Under the pieces are notes generated by a model. That model ran no database searches and had not been told where the DNA came from. It worked only from the letters and a program-made list of their open reading frames with translations. Shown piece by piece: positions 17,736 to 26,738 of a stretch of 64,000 nt of DNA. Position 1 is the first letter of the stretch; every line of letters starts with the position of its first letter. Position numbers and translations under genes: made by a program. This DNA is from Candidatus Treponema merdequi (lineage in GTDB: Bacteria; Spirochaetota; Spirochaetia; Treponematales; Treponemataceae), in the NCBI GenBank assembly GCA_018064525.1, contig JAGHVB010000014.1:53990-117989 (forward strand), read 5' to 3'.

Positions 17736-19844
17736 ATGTCAGTAGAAAGAGTAACTTACCGACTTGGAGATGCCGATCTCATCCTTGAAACAGGAAAAAT
17801 CGGAAAACAGGCAAACGGATGTGTTTACGCTCAGTGGGGCGGAGCAGCTGTAATTGCTACAATCTGTGCATCAAGCGCAGTAACAGAAGGACAGGACTTT
17901 GTTCCTGTAACAGTTGAATACAACGAAAAATTTTATGCTGCCGGAAAAATTCCTGGCGGTTTTGTAAAACGTGAAGGTCGTCCAAAGGACAAAGAAATTC
18001 TCGTAAGCCGTCTTATTGACCGTCCGATGCGTCCTCTTTTTGAACCATCATTCGGACACGAACTTCAGATTGTTCCAACTTGTGTATCAGCTGACGGTGA
18101 ACACACACAGGACATTCTTGCAGTACTCGCAGCAAGTGCCGCAACATCAATTTCAGACATTCCGTTCCACGGACCAGTTGCAGCATGTCGTATCGGTTTT
18201 AAAGACGGAAAATACATCGTTAACCCTACATTCAAAGAAATCGAAGAAGGCGACATGGAAATCGTTGTAGCCGGAACAAAAGACGGTTTCACAATGGTAG
18301 AAGGTGGAGCTAACGAAGTTTCAGAAGAAGTAATGCTTGGAGCACTTGCAGAAGCTGATAAGTTCATTAAAGAAATGTGTATCCTTCAGGAAGAACTCGT
18401 TAAAAAATGCGGAAAGGCAAAACTCCCGCTCAATCCTCTTGATGTTACACTTGAAAATAAAGAAGCTATCGAAGCAGAAGCAACTCCATTATTAAAAGAA
18501 GCATGCTTCCAGGATGGAAAACAGAACCGCGGTAATGCAGTTTCAAAAGTAATCAAAGAACTCACAGCAAAACATGAAGAACAGCTTTCTGACCCTGTTC
18601 AGGCTAAACTCTTTATGACTTTGATTGACGACATTCAGTACAACCTCTTGAGAAAATCAATTCTCGATGACGGAGTTCGTATTGATGGCCGTAAGACTGA
18701 CGAAATCAGACCTATCACTTGTGAAATCAATGTTCTTCCACGTCCGCACGGATCAGCACTCTTTACACGCGGTGAAACTCAGTCACTTGCTGTTTGTACA
18801 CTCGGTACAACAATGGATGAACAGGTTTACGACGATATCGACGGAGACAGAAGCGAACACTTCATCCTTCATTATAACTTCCCGCCATATTCAGTTGGTG
18901 AGACAGGAAAACTTACAACAGGACGCCGCGAAATCGGACACGGAAATCTTGCACGCCGTTCACTTGCACCAATGGTTCCAAGCCGCGACGAATTTCCTTA
19001 CACAGTACGCGTAGTATCAGAAATCATGGAATCTAACGGTTCTTCTTCTCAGGCTTCTACTTGTGGTGGCTGTCTTTCAATGCTCGCTGCTGGTGTTCCA
19101 ATGAAGAAAATGGTTGCCGGAATTGCTATGGGTCTTATCACAGAAGCAGAAGGCGACAATCCATACGGACGCTATAAGATTCTTTCTGATATTCTTGGTG
19201 AAGAAGATCACCTTGGCGATATGGACTTTAAAGTAGCCGGAACAGAAGACGGTATTACTGGATTCCAGATGGATATTAAGATTGCCGGTGTTACAACAGA
19301 AATCATGAAGAAGGCTCTGGAACAGGCTCGCGTTGGCCGTATGCACATCCTCGGAAAAATGAAGGAATGCATCGACAAACCAGCTGAGATCAGCCCATTC
19401 GCACCAAAAATCCTTACTATGAAAATTCCAGTAGATAAAATCGGTGCTCTCATCGGACCTGGCGGAAAGAACGTTAAAGCTCTCTGTGCACAGTATGGTG
19501 TTACAATCAACACTGATGATGACGGAACAGTTACAATCTACGGAAAAACTGGAACAAGCGCAGAAGAAGCTAAGAAAGCAGTTAAGGGAATTACAGAAGA
19601 TCCAGAAGTTGGAACAATCTACAACGGTACAGTTAAGTCTATCAAAGACTTTGGTGCATTCGTTGAAATCCTTCCTGGAAAAGAAGGTCTCTGCCACATT
19701 TCTAAGCTCTCTCGTGGCCGCGTAGAAAAAGTAACAGACGTTCTTAAAGAAGGACAGCAGATTCCTGTAAAATTGCTCGAAGTTGACCAGAGAGGTCGCC
19801 TCCAGCTTTCTTACATCGATGCGATTGAGGAACAGAAAAAATAA
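17736..19844 (+). CDS. pnp: Polyribonucleotide nucleotidyltransferase (PNPase)
   Basis: RNase PH domains, KH (IGALIGPGGKNVKALCAQYG) and S1 (GTIYNGTVKSIKDFGAFVEILPGKEGLCHIS) domains. Confidence 0.97.
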   Translation: MSVERVTYRLGDADLILETGKIGKQANGCVYAQWGGAAVIATICASSAVTEGQDFVPVTVEYNEKFYAAGKIPGGFVKREGRPKDKEILVSRLIDRPMRPLFEPSFGHELQIVPTCVSADGEHTQDILAVLAASAATSISDIPFHGPVAACRIGFKDGKYIVNPTFKEIEEGDMEIVVAGTKDGFTMVEGGANEVSEEVMLGALAEADKFIKEMCILQEELVKKCGKAKLPLNPLDVTLENKEAIEAEATPLLKEACFQDGKQNRGNAVSKVIKELTAKHEEQLSDPVQAKLFMTLIDDIQYNLLRKSILDDGVRIDGRKTDEIRPITCEINVLPRPHGSALFTRGETQSLAVCTLGTTMDEQVYDDIDGDRSEHFILHYNFPPYSVGETGKLTTGRREIGHGNLARRSLAPMVPSRDEFPYTVRVVSEIMESNGSSSQASTCGGCLSMLAAGVPMKKMVAGIAMGLITEAEGDNPYGRYKILSDILGEEDHLGDMDFKVAGTEDGITGFQMDIKIAGVTTEIMKKALEQARVGRMHILGKMKECIDKPAEISPFAPKILTMKIPVDKIGALIGPGGKNVKALCAQYGVTINTDDDGTVTIYGKTGTSAEEAKKAVKGITEDPEVGTIYNGTVKSIKDFGAFVEILPGKEGLCHISKLSRGRVEKVTDVLKEGQQIPVKLLEVDQRGRLQLSYIDAIEEQKK

Positions 19845-19936
19845 TTAAACTGACTAAAGCAGTTTAATTAGCTATATCAGGATTGCTTCGCAACCTGATA
19901 AATGATATTCGGACTGACGCTTCGCGCAGTCCAAAG

Positions 19937-19970
19937 ACAACAGCCGCTTTTAGCGGCTGTTGTTGTTTTT
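19937..19970 (+). terminator. Rho-independent terminator after pnp
   Basis: ACAACAGCCGC-TTTTA-GCGGCTGTTGT followed by T-rich tract. Confidence 0.85.
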
Positions 19971-20081
19971 GTACAGAGATGTCAACTGCTTAAGAAATGA
20001 TGAGCAATAAAAAAAGAAAAATAATCTATTAAGATTTTGTAAAAAATGGTATTATTAAAAGAAATGTTTTAAGGGGGAAAA

Positions 20082-20714
20082 ATGAAAAAATATATTCTTT
20101 CTTTTCTTGTTTTGTTTATGTTTGTGTTTTCAATGAGTGCAAAAAACAAGACGGATTCTGACTTTGCAATTGTTGATGTTGATCAGAGAACAATGTTCTA
20201 TTCAGTTGATGGAAACGTGCTTAAATTGAATGAATATAAAAAAGAAATGAAACTTGAAGAAGGTTTTCATGATCTGCTTGTTTTTTATAACGACGGCCGT
20301 ATGAAATCAGAAAATACTTTTCTGAGAATCTTTGTTCAGAAAGGAAAAAGTTATACTATAAGAGCTCATATAGATGCTTTGGATAAATGTTTTTTCATTA
20401 TTTTTCAAGATGATATGCTCATCGAAAAAGTAAGGGAATGGGGAACATTTGATATACAGTCTCTCGAAAAAGAAATAGAAGTTTTCAATGAGTTTCCGGA
20501 AGGTAAAGATTATGAAGTGATTTCTATTGCAAGATATCAGATTGATACGACTGCCGGTGCAAGAAAAAAGATTACAGATGAGATGATTTTAAACAGATTT
20601 CAGCAGATGGCCATCAAAAATGGTGCAGACGCTATTGTAAATCCATTTTACTATACAGCTTCAAATCCGAACTGGCAGAAAAACGTAGTCGGATATTTTA
20701 TCAGGTATAAATAA
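20082..20714 (+). CDS. Exported hypothetical protein
   Basis: N-terminal signal peptide MKKYILSFLVLFMFVFSMSA; AAGGGGG ribosome-binding site; no family recognised. Confidence 0.7.
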   Translation: MKKYILSFLVLFMFVFSMSAKNKTDSDFAIVDVDQRTMFYSVDGNVLKLNEYKKEMKLEEGFHDLLVFYNDGRMKSENTFLRIFVQKGKSYTIRAHIDALDKCFFIIFQDDMLIEKVREWGTFDIQSLEKEIEVFNEFPEGKDYEVISIARYQIDTTAGARKKITDEMILNRFQQMAIKNGADAIVNPFYYTASNPNWQKNVVGYFIRYK

Positions 20715-20717
20715 AAA

Positions 20718-21161
20718 ATGAATAAAATTGATATTAAATGTGTTGCTCTTGAGGGAGCAGCCGTTCCACAATATAAAACAGAAGGCGCTGCGGGTGCTGA
20801 TATCTGTGCGTTACTTGAAAGTTCAATTACGCTAAAACCTTTTGAGCGTGCAATGATTCCGACCGGGCTTTTTTTTGAAATTCCACCCGGATATGAAATT
20901 CAGGTGAGGCCTAGAAGCGGACTTGCTGCAAAAAACGGAGTGACGGTTTTAAATACTCCTGGAACAATTGACAGCGATTACCGCGGAGAAGTTAAGGTCA
21001 TTCTCATAAATCTTGGAAAAGAAGATTTTGTAATAAATAACGGTGACAGGATTGCACAGATTGTCGTAGCTCCTGTAACAAATGGAAATTTTATAAAAGC
21101 TGATTCTCTTTCTGAAACAGAGAGAGGAGAAGGCGGATTTGGTTCCACTGGAAAAAAATAA
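20718..21161 (+). CDS. dut: Deoxyuridine 5'-triphosphate nucleotidohydrolase (dUTPase)
   Basis: [58 protein letters not shown]. Confidence 0.95.
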   Translation: MNKIDIKCVALEGAAVPQYKTEGAAGADICALLESSITLKPFERAMIPTGLFFEIPPGYEIQVRPRSGLAAKNGVTVLNTPGTIDSDYRGEVKVILINLGKEDFVINNGDRIAQIVVAPVTNGNFIKADSLSETERGEGGFGSTGKK

Positions 21162-21171
21162 AATTAAATAA

Positions 21172-22389
21172 ATGGATTTTGAAAAAATAAAAGAAACTGC
21201 AATACAAAAATTTTTTTTGATACTTGCATTTTTGAAAAGAAAATATATCGGACTCAAATTCAGATACAGGATGTACAAGACTAATTATCTTGTGCGTTAT
21301 ATTGTAAAAGAACTTTTGATCTACTTTTTTGTAATGTTTCTTTTTTACTTTCTTGTATTTTTTGTAAATCAAATTCTTGTAATGATGTTAAAACTTCTCG
21401 GAAAAAATCTTCCTTTCTGGGATGTTGTTTTGCTCATGTTTTATTCTATTCCGTCAATTATTTCTCAGACTGCTCCTTTTGCGGTTTTAACAGGATTTTT
21501 GATGTGTCTTGGCAGAATGAACAGTGATAATGAAATTCTGATTTTACGTGCTTCAGGACAAAATCCGAGATCTGTAATTCTTATTCCGGTATTGATAATA
21601 GGACTTATAGTTTCTGTTTTTTCATTTTTTGTAAATGATTTTCTTTTGCCGGCAGGTCTTATTAAATACAAAGAACAGTATCTGATAAGTATTTCAAGAA
21701 ATCCTTTTATTGAAATTGAATCTAATACTGTTAAGCACCTTAATGAAAATACGATTGTAACTGGAGAAGTAAAAAATTCTTCAATATCTGATATTGTTTT
21801 TTTAGATCGTGATGATGAAGGAAATCAGAGAATAATTATTGCAAAAAAATCTTCTGTTGATACAGCAGAAGAAAATGGTGTAAGCATGCAGCTTAACATG
21901 AATGATGCAAGTATTTTTGTTCTCGATAAAAAAGATGAAAATGATTACAATTTGATAACAGCTGACAAAATGAGGATGAATATTTTTGAATCTTCTTTTA
22001 TTGATCCGATGACTGGAGTTTCTCCTAACGAAATGACTACTTATGATATTCACAAGGAAATTAAAAAAATCAAGCAGCAGGAAGATTATCAGAAAGAAAC
22101 TCTAAATCAATATGTAATTGAGTTTAATAAAAAATATGCGCTTTCATTTGGAGCATTGTTTTTTGCATTTCTTGCATTACCGCTTGCATTGATTTTTGGA
22201 AAACAGAATGGTGTGTTTATTGGACTTATTGTTGGAGTCTTGATTTCCGTTTTATACTGGTCTTTAATCTGGATTTTCATGCTGGCAGGTTATAGAAATG
22301 GTTTGAATGGATTTTTAGCGATGTGGATTCCGAATTTTGTAATCGGTGCTGCGGGACTTGGATTTTACAGCGTGATGGTAAAGCAGTAG
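21172..22389 (+). CDS. LptF/LptG-family permease
   Basis: YjgP/YjgQ-type topology; SQTAPFAVLTGFLMCLGRMNSDNEILILRASG; C-terminal TM block. Confidence 0.85.
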   Translation: MDFEKIKETAIQKFFLILAFLKRKYIGLKFRYRMYKTNYLVRYIVKELLIYFFVMFLFYFLVFFVNQILVMMLKLLGKNLPFWDVVLLMFYSIPSIISQTAPFAVLTGFLMCLGRMNSDNEILILRASGQNPRSVILIPVLIIGLIVSVFSFFVNDFLLPAGLIKYKEQYLISISRNPFIEIESNTVKHLNENTIVTGEVKNSSISDIVFLDRDDEGNQRIIIAKKSSVDTAEENGVSMQLNMNDASIFVLDKKDENDYNLITADKMRMNIFESSFIDPMTGVSPNEMTTYDIHKEIKKIKQQEDYQKETLNQYVIEFNKKYALSFGALFFAFLALPLALIFGKQNGVFIGLIVGVLISVLYWSLIWIFMLAGYRNGLNGFLAMWIPNFVIGAAGLGFYSVMVKQ

Positions 22390-22403
22390 AGATTGTTCAG
22401 AAT

Positions 22404-23483
22404 ATGAAGCTTGTGACTTATATTTTTAAAAATTATTTTCCTCTTTTGTTTGGTGCGCTTGCTTTATTTGTAATCGGTTTTGAAATTGTAGATCTCTTTA
22501 TGAATATCTGGAAATACATTTTTAATAATGTTCCTGTAAAAACTGTTTTACAGATTTTAATTTATTATCTTCCAAAAACTCTGACATTTGCACTTCCTCT
22601 GGCAATGCTGTTTGCAACATGCTATATGCTTTGTATTCTTTCATCACAAAATGAACTTGTAGCTCTTTTTGCATCAGGCGTTTCCTATTTTAAGGCAATG
22701 CTTCCGCTGATTGTTTTTGCATTTGTTTTAACTCAGGGTTATGTTATTTTTGAAGATAAAGTCGTTGTTCCGTGTTATAAGCTTTACAGTGAACTGAAAG
22801 ATGCCTGTCTTCATATTGAACATGATTCAAACAACAGCAATATTGTAATTAGAAGTGATAATGGAAAAATTATTTATAAAGCTGACTTGTATGAAGATGC
22901 AGCTTCAAGACTTCATGGAGTTTTAATAATTGTCAGAAATGATGACGGTGGGGCAAATTCCATCATAAAAGCAAATTCTGCATTATGGAATGAAAATGAA
23001 AACCGCTGGATTTTATCGTCTTCTGTAAAATATGTTTTATCTGAAAATAAAGAATTGAAAAAGACTTATGTAAATTCTGATGATGAAAAACTTTTTACAG
23101 AACCGCCAGTGACATTTAAAAACAATAAAATTGACATAGAGACTGCTACAATTAAAGAATCAAAAGAATTTATCAATTATTTAAAACGAACAGGTCTTCC
23201 ATCTGGAGAAGCGCTCAGTGTTTATTATAAAAAATTTTCTTTTTCATTTGTTCTTTTAATTGTAACTCTTCTGGCAATCGGACTTTCCGGAAAGTCCAGA
23301 AGAAATGTAATAATTATCAGTATGATGCTTTCACTGGCGTCATCTGTTTTGTTTTATGTTTTACAGATGGTAACAATGCTTCTTGCTAAATTCGGATTTG
23401 TAACTCCAATAGCTGGTGCGTGGTTTCCAGTAGTAGTGTTCTTAATTATAAGTGTTGTTTTATTAAGAAATTCAAAAACCTGA
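22404..23483 (+). CDS. LptF/LptG-family permease (second copy)
   Basis: YYLPKTLTFALPLAMLFATCYMLCILSSQNELVALFASGVSYFKAMLPL. Start reassigned from 22323 to ATG 22404. Confidence 0.85.
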   Translation: MKLVTYIFKNYFPLLFGALALFVIGFEIVDLFMNIWKYIFNNVPVKTVLQILIYYLPKTLTFALPLAMLFATCYMLCILSSQNELVALFASGVSYFKAMLPLIVFAFVLTQGYVIFEDKVVVPCYKLYSELKDACLHIEHDSNNSNIVIRSDNGKIIYKADLYEDAASRLHGVLIIVRNDDGGANSIIKANSALWNENENRWILSSSVKYVLSENKELKKTYVNSDDEKLFTEPPVTFKNNKIDIETATIKESKEFINYLKRTGLPSGEALSVYYKKFSFSFVLLIVTLLAIGLSGKSRRNVIIISMMLSLASSVLFYVLQMVTMLLAKFGFVTPIAGAWFPVVVFLIISVVLLRNSKT

Positions 23484-23540
23484 TGAAATAACAGGTATTT
23501 TAATATAGAATAAAAATATTGTGGGAGCAATTTTACTATA

Positions 23541-24677
23541 ATGAGTCAGATTTTTAATATTATTCATAAAAATAAAAATTCTCGTGCCAGAACCGGTGTT
23601 TTGACTTTACCTCACGGAACAGTTCAGACCCCGGTTTTTATGCCTGTCGGAACAAATGCAACAGTCAAGGCAATTACAATTGATGACCTTAACGAAATCG
23701 GTTTTGAAATAATTCTTGCAAATACATATCATCTTTATTTAAGACCTGGTGCTGATCTTATTTCTGAAATGGGCGGGCTTCATGGTTTTTCAAAATGGAA
23801 TAAAAATTTTCTGACAGATTCTGGTGGTTTTCAGGTTTTTTCTCTTTCAAAACTTAGAAAAATTACTGATGAAGGGGCAAAGTTTCAGAGTAACATCGAC
23901 GGAAGCTACCATATGTTCACTCCAGAAAATGTTGTCGACACACAGGTCAAATTTAATTCTGACATTCAGATGCAGCTTGATGTCTGTTCAGGATGGGGTG
24001 TAAGCCGTAAAGAAGCTGTTGAGTCGCTGAGGATTACTTCTGACTGGCTTTTGCGTGCAAAAAAGCGGTATGAAGAACAGAAAGAAAAAGGCTATAAGGG
24101 AATTTTATTTCCGATTGTTCAGGGAAATTTTTTTGAAGATCTGAGAAAGCAGTCTGCAGAATTTGTTGCAGGACTTGATTTTGATGGAATTGCTATCGGA
24201 GGTCTTTCTGTCGGAGAGCCGAAAGAAGAATATTCGAAATTCTTAAATTATACTGTCGGATGCCTTCCTGAAGATAAACCTAAATATGTTATGGGAATCG
24301 GAACTCCTGATTACATTCTCGATGCAATCGCAAACGGAATTGATATGTTTGACTGTGTTTTACCGACCCGTAATGCAAGAAACGGTTCATACTTTACACG
24401 GGATGGAATGCTTTCAATTAAACAGGAAAGATTCATTCACGATGCTCTTCCTGTTGATCCTGAATGTAACTGTAAAGTCTGCAGAACTTACAGCCGTTCA
24501 TATTTAAGACATATTTTTAAAGCTCAGGAAATTCTTTCGAGCATGCTTGCTTCTTATCACAATCTTTATTTCTTGAATAACCTTGTAAAAGAAGCACGCG
24601 AAGCTATTAATAATGACAGATTTGAAGAATATAAAGAAATGTTCTTAAAAAGATTCAAGGCAGGAGAAATAAAATGA
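23541..24677 (+). CDS. tgt: Queuine tRNA-ribosyltransferase
   Basis: TLPHGTVQTPVFMPVGTNATVKAIT; LTDSGGFQVFSLSKLRKI; VMGIGTPDYILDAI; CDCVLPTRNARNG-type block; CNCKVCRTYSRSYLRHIF. Confidence 0.96.
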   Translation: MSQIFNIIHKNKNSRARTGVLTLPHGTVQTPVFMPVGTNATVKAITIDDLNEIGFEIILANTYHLYLRPGADLISEMGGLHGFSKWNKNFLTDSGGFQVFSLSKLRKITDEGAKFQSNIDGSYHMFTPENVVDTQVKFNSDIQMQLDVCSGWGVSRKEAVESLRITSDWLLRAKKRYEEQKEKGYKGILFPIVQGNFFEDLRKQSAEFVAGLDFDGIAIGGLSVGEPKEEYSKFLNYTVGCLPEDKPKYVMGIGTPDYILDAIANGIDMFDCVLPTRNARNGSYFTRDGMLSIKQERFIHDALPVDPECNCKVCRTYSRSYLRHIFKAQEILSSMLASYHNLYFLNNLVKEAREAINNDRFEEYKEMFLKRFKAGEIK

Positions 24678-26179
24678 AAAAATATTTTTTTATAGGCTTA
24701 TTTATTTTATGTGGAATTTTTACGGCTTTCTGTCAAAGCGAAGAAACTGATGTCAGTGAAGAAGTTTTAGAAGATACTGTTTCAGTTGAAGCTGAAAAAA
24801 AAGATTCTGAAGAAAAAAAAATAAAGACAATTGATATTGAAGATATTAAAATTCCTGCTAAAAAACCGCCAAAAGAACCTGACAAAGAAAAAGCCGAAAA
24901 AGCAGCTCTCAAAGATGAAGGAAAAAAATCTGTAGAAAACAGACAGGAAACCATCAAATTTGGAATTGAATCCGAAATTGTTTCCCTTATAAAAGACTTG
25001 ATTGATAATGATGATCCAAGATTTTCAAAAGACCTGTATGAACTTTTTTATTCAACAAAAAGTGTACAGGTAAGGGAAAAAATTATTGAATATTTTACAA
25101 AGCAGAAAGATCCATGCATTGAGGATTATGCTGTGGAAATTTTAATGGATCCTTATGATACAAAAGATTCTACTGTAGAGCTTTTGTTCCGTTATGTTTC
25201 TGAAGTTAAAACAACAGAAGCTTCTCCATGTGTTTTAAAATTGCTTGAATCAGAAGATGAAACATATTTTAATTCTGCTCTGACAGCAATTGGAGAAATT
25301 GGTGGAAGTGCAGAGGCAGAATTTCTTGTTGAATATCTTGAACGTGATGATCTTTCTTTAAATCAGAGACAGAATCTTATGAAAGTTTTGGGAAAGTTAA
25401 AAGTTGAAAGTACTTTTGATAAACTTTCAGAAATCTGCCAGGATGAAGAAGAAAATACATTTGTCAGAATGTACGCAGCACAGGCAATTGGTGAAATGAA
25501 GAAACCGGAGGCACTTCCGATTTTAGTAAAATTGTTTGAAGGTTCTGATCCAAATTTCAGAGTTTGCGTAATTAAAGGAATTTCAAATTTTACTGAAAAA
25601 GAAGCAGTTGATGTAATTATTCAGGGAATAAAAGACGGTCACTGGAAAGTCAGACAGGAAGCAATTGACAGCTGCAGTAAGATGCAGATTGCAGAAGCCG
25701 TTCCATATATTATTTACCGTGCAAAAAATGATCCGGAAAAAGTTATAAAAGACAAATGTTACGAAGTTCTGTCAAAATCAAAAAATGCTGAAGCAGAAAT
25801 ATTCCTTGTAGATAGAATAACGGAAAAGAAAATCGATGACTATGCAAGAGGAAAGGCCTGCGAGATGCTGTTAAAAAATACAGATGCCGGAAGAAAAGAA
25901 ATTGCGGAACTTGCATTGGAAATTGCATCTGATGATAAAAGAAAACCGCTCAGATATCAGATTGGGAAACAGATTGCAAAATATCCGTCATCTCAATTTG
26001 AAGAAGTATGTAAAGTTTTTATGACTTCAAAAGATTCAATGACTTGTGCTATCGGAATTGATATGTATGCAACAGGCCGTTATTCTGGTGCAGAATCAAG
26101 AATTAAAGAAATATCTGAAGATGAAAAAACAGGCGCAAATTACAGAAAAGCAAGAAAAGTTCTCCAGCTTGATGATTGA
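24674..26179 (+). CDS. HEAT-repeat protein with signal peptide
   Basis: Repeated helical units (AIGEIGGSAEAEFLVEYLERDDLS; AQAIGEMKKPEALPILVKLFEGSD; etc.); 4-nt overlap with tgt. Confidence 0.8.
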   Translation: MKKYFFIGLFILCGIFTAFCQSEETDVSEEVLEDTVSVEAEKKDSEEKKIKTIDIEDIKIPAKKPPKEPDKEKAEKAALKDEGKKSVENRQETIKFGIESEIVSLIKDLIDNDDPRFSKDLYELFYSTKSVQVREKIIEYFTKQKDPCIEDYAVEILMDPYDTKDSTVELLFRYVSEVKTTEASPCVLKLLESEDETYFNSALTAIGEIGGSAEAEFLVEYLERDDLSLNQRQNLMKVLGKLKVESTFDKLSEICQDEEENTFVRMYAAQAIGEMKKPEALPILVKLFEGSDPNFRVCVIKGISNFTEKEAVDVIIQGIKDGHWKVRQEAIDSCSKMQIAEAVPYIIYRAKNDPEKVIKDKCYEVLSKSKNAEAEIFLVDRITEKKIDDYARGKACEMLLKNTDAGRKEIAELALEIASDDKRKPLRYQIGKQIAKYPSSQFEEVCKVFMTSKDSMTCAIGIDMYATGRYSGAESRIKEISEDEKTGANYRKARKVLQLDD

Positions 26180-26233
26180 AATATTAACTTAATAAAAAAA
26201 TTCAAAATATAAAATTATGGAAGATCAGATAAT

Positions 26234-26686
26234 ATGACTTGTGATGAGTTCTGGATTAAATATAAAAAAGAAACAAATCAAAATGAAAATTTAAAATACA
26301 ATGGAGAGTTTTCTTTTGGTTTTGATGAAAAATCAATTACAGAAATGAACAGTCTTGTTCTTGCAGGACTTAAAAAGATTATGGTTACTCCTCTCGAAAC
26401 TTACAGTATTGATAATAGTCCTGTCCCGAGAACTGGAAATCATTATGTAATTACAGGAATCAATGAAGAACCTGTCTGCATTATCAGAGATGTTGATGTT
26501 TCGGTTATGGCTTTTAAAGACGTGACATGGCAGATTGCAAAGAAAGATGGTGAAGCTTCTTCTATTGAGGAATGGCGTGAAAATCATAAGGAATATCTTG
26601 AAGAAGAAGCAGAGATTGTAGGTTTTGAATTTTCAGAAAATACTCCTGTCGTAATTGAAGAGTTTGAAGTAATTTATAAGGCATAA
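26234..26686 (+). CDS. ASCH-domain protein
   Basis: FGFDEKSITEMNSLVLAGLKKIMVTPLETYSIDNSPVPRTGNHYVITGINEEPVCIIRDVDVSVMAFKDVTWQIAKKDGE. Confidence 0.8.
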   Translation: MTCDEFWIKYKKETNQNENLKYNGEFSFGFDEKSITEMNSLVLAGLKKIMVTPLETYSIDNSPVPRTGNHYVITGINEEPVCIIRDVDVSVMAFKDVTWQIAKKDGEASSIEEWRENHKEYLEEEAEIVGFEFSENTPVVIEEFEVIYKA

Positions 26687-26698
26687 TTTTTAATGTTT

Positions 26699-26738
26699 AA
26701 ACAGAATGCATTTTCTGAAATTGAAATGCATTCTGTTT
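26699..26738. terminator. Bidirectional hairpin terminator between convergent genes
   Basis: AAACAGAATGCATTT/AAATGCATTCTGTTT, 15-bp perfect stem; touches the stop codon of the minus-strand helicase. Confidence 0.85.

Noticed and set aside
19077-19697. 206-aa minus-strand ORF opposite pnp
   Set aside because: Shadow ORF: fully antisense to a clear PNPase coding frame, Cys/Phe/Ser-rich composition, no ribosome-binding site.
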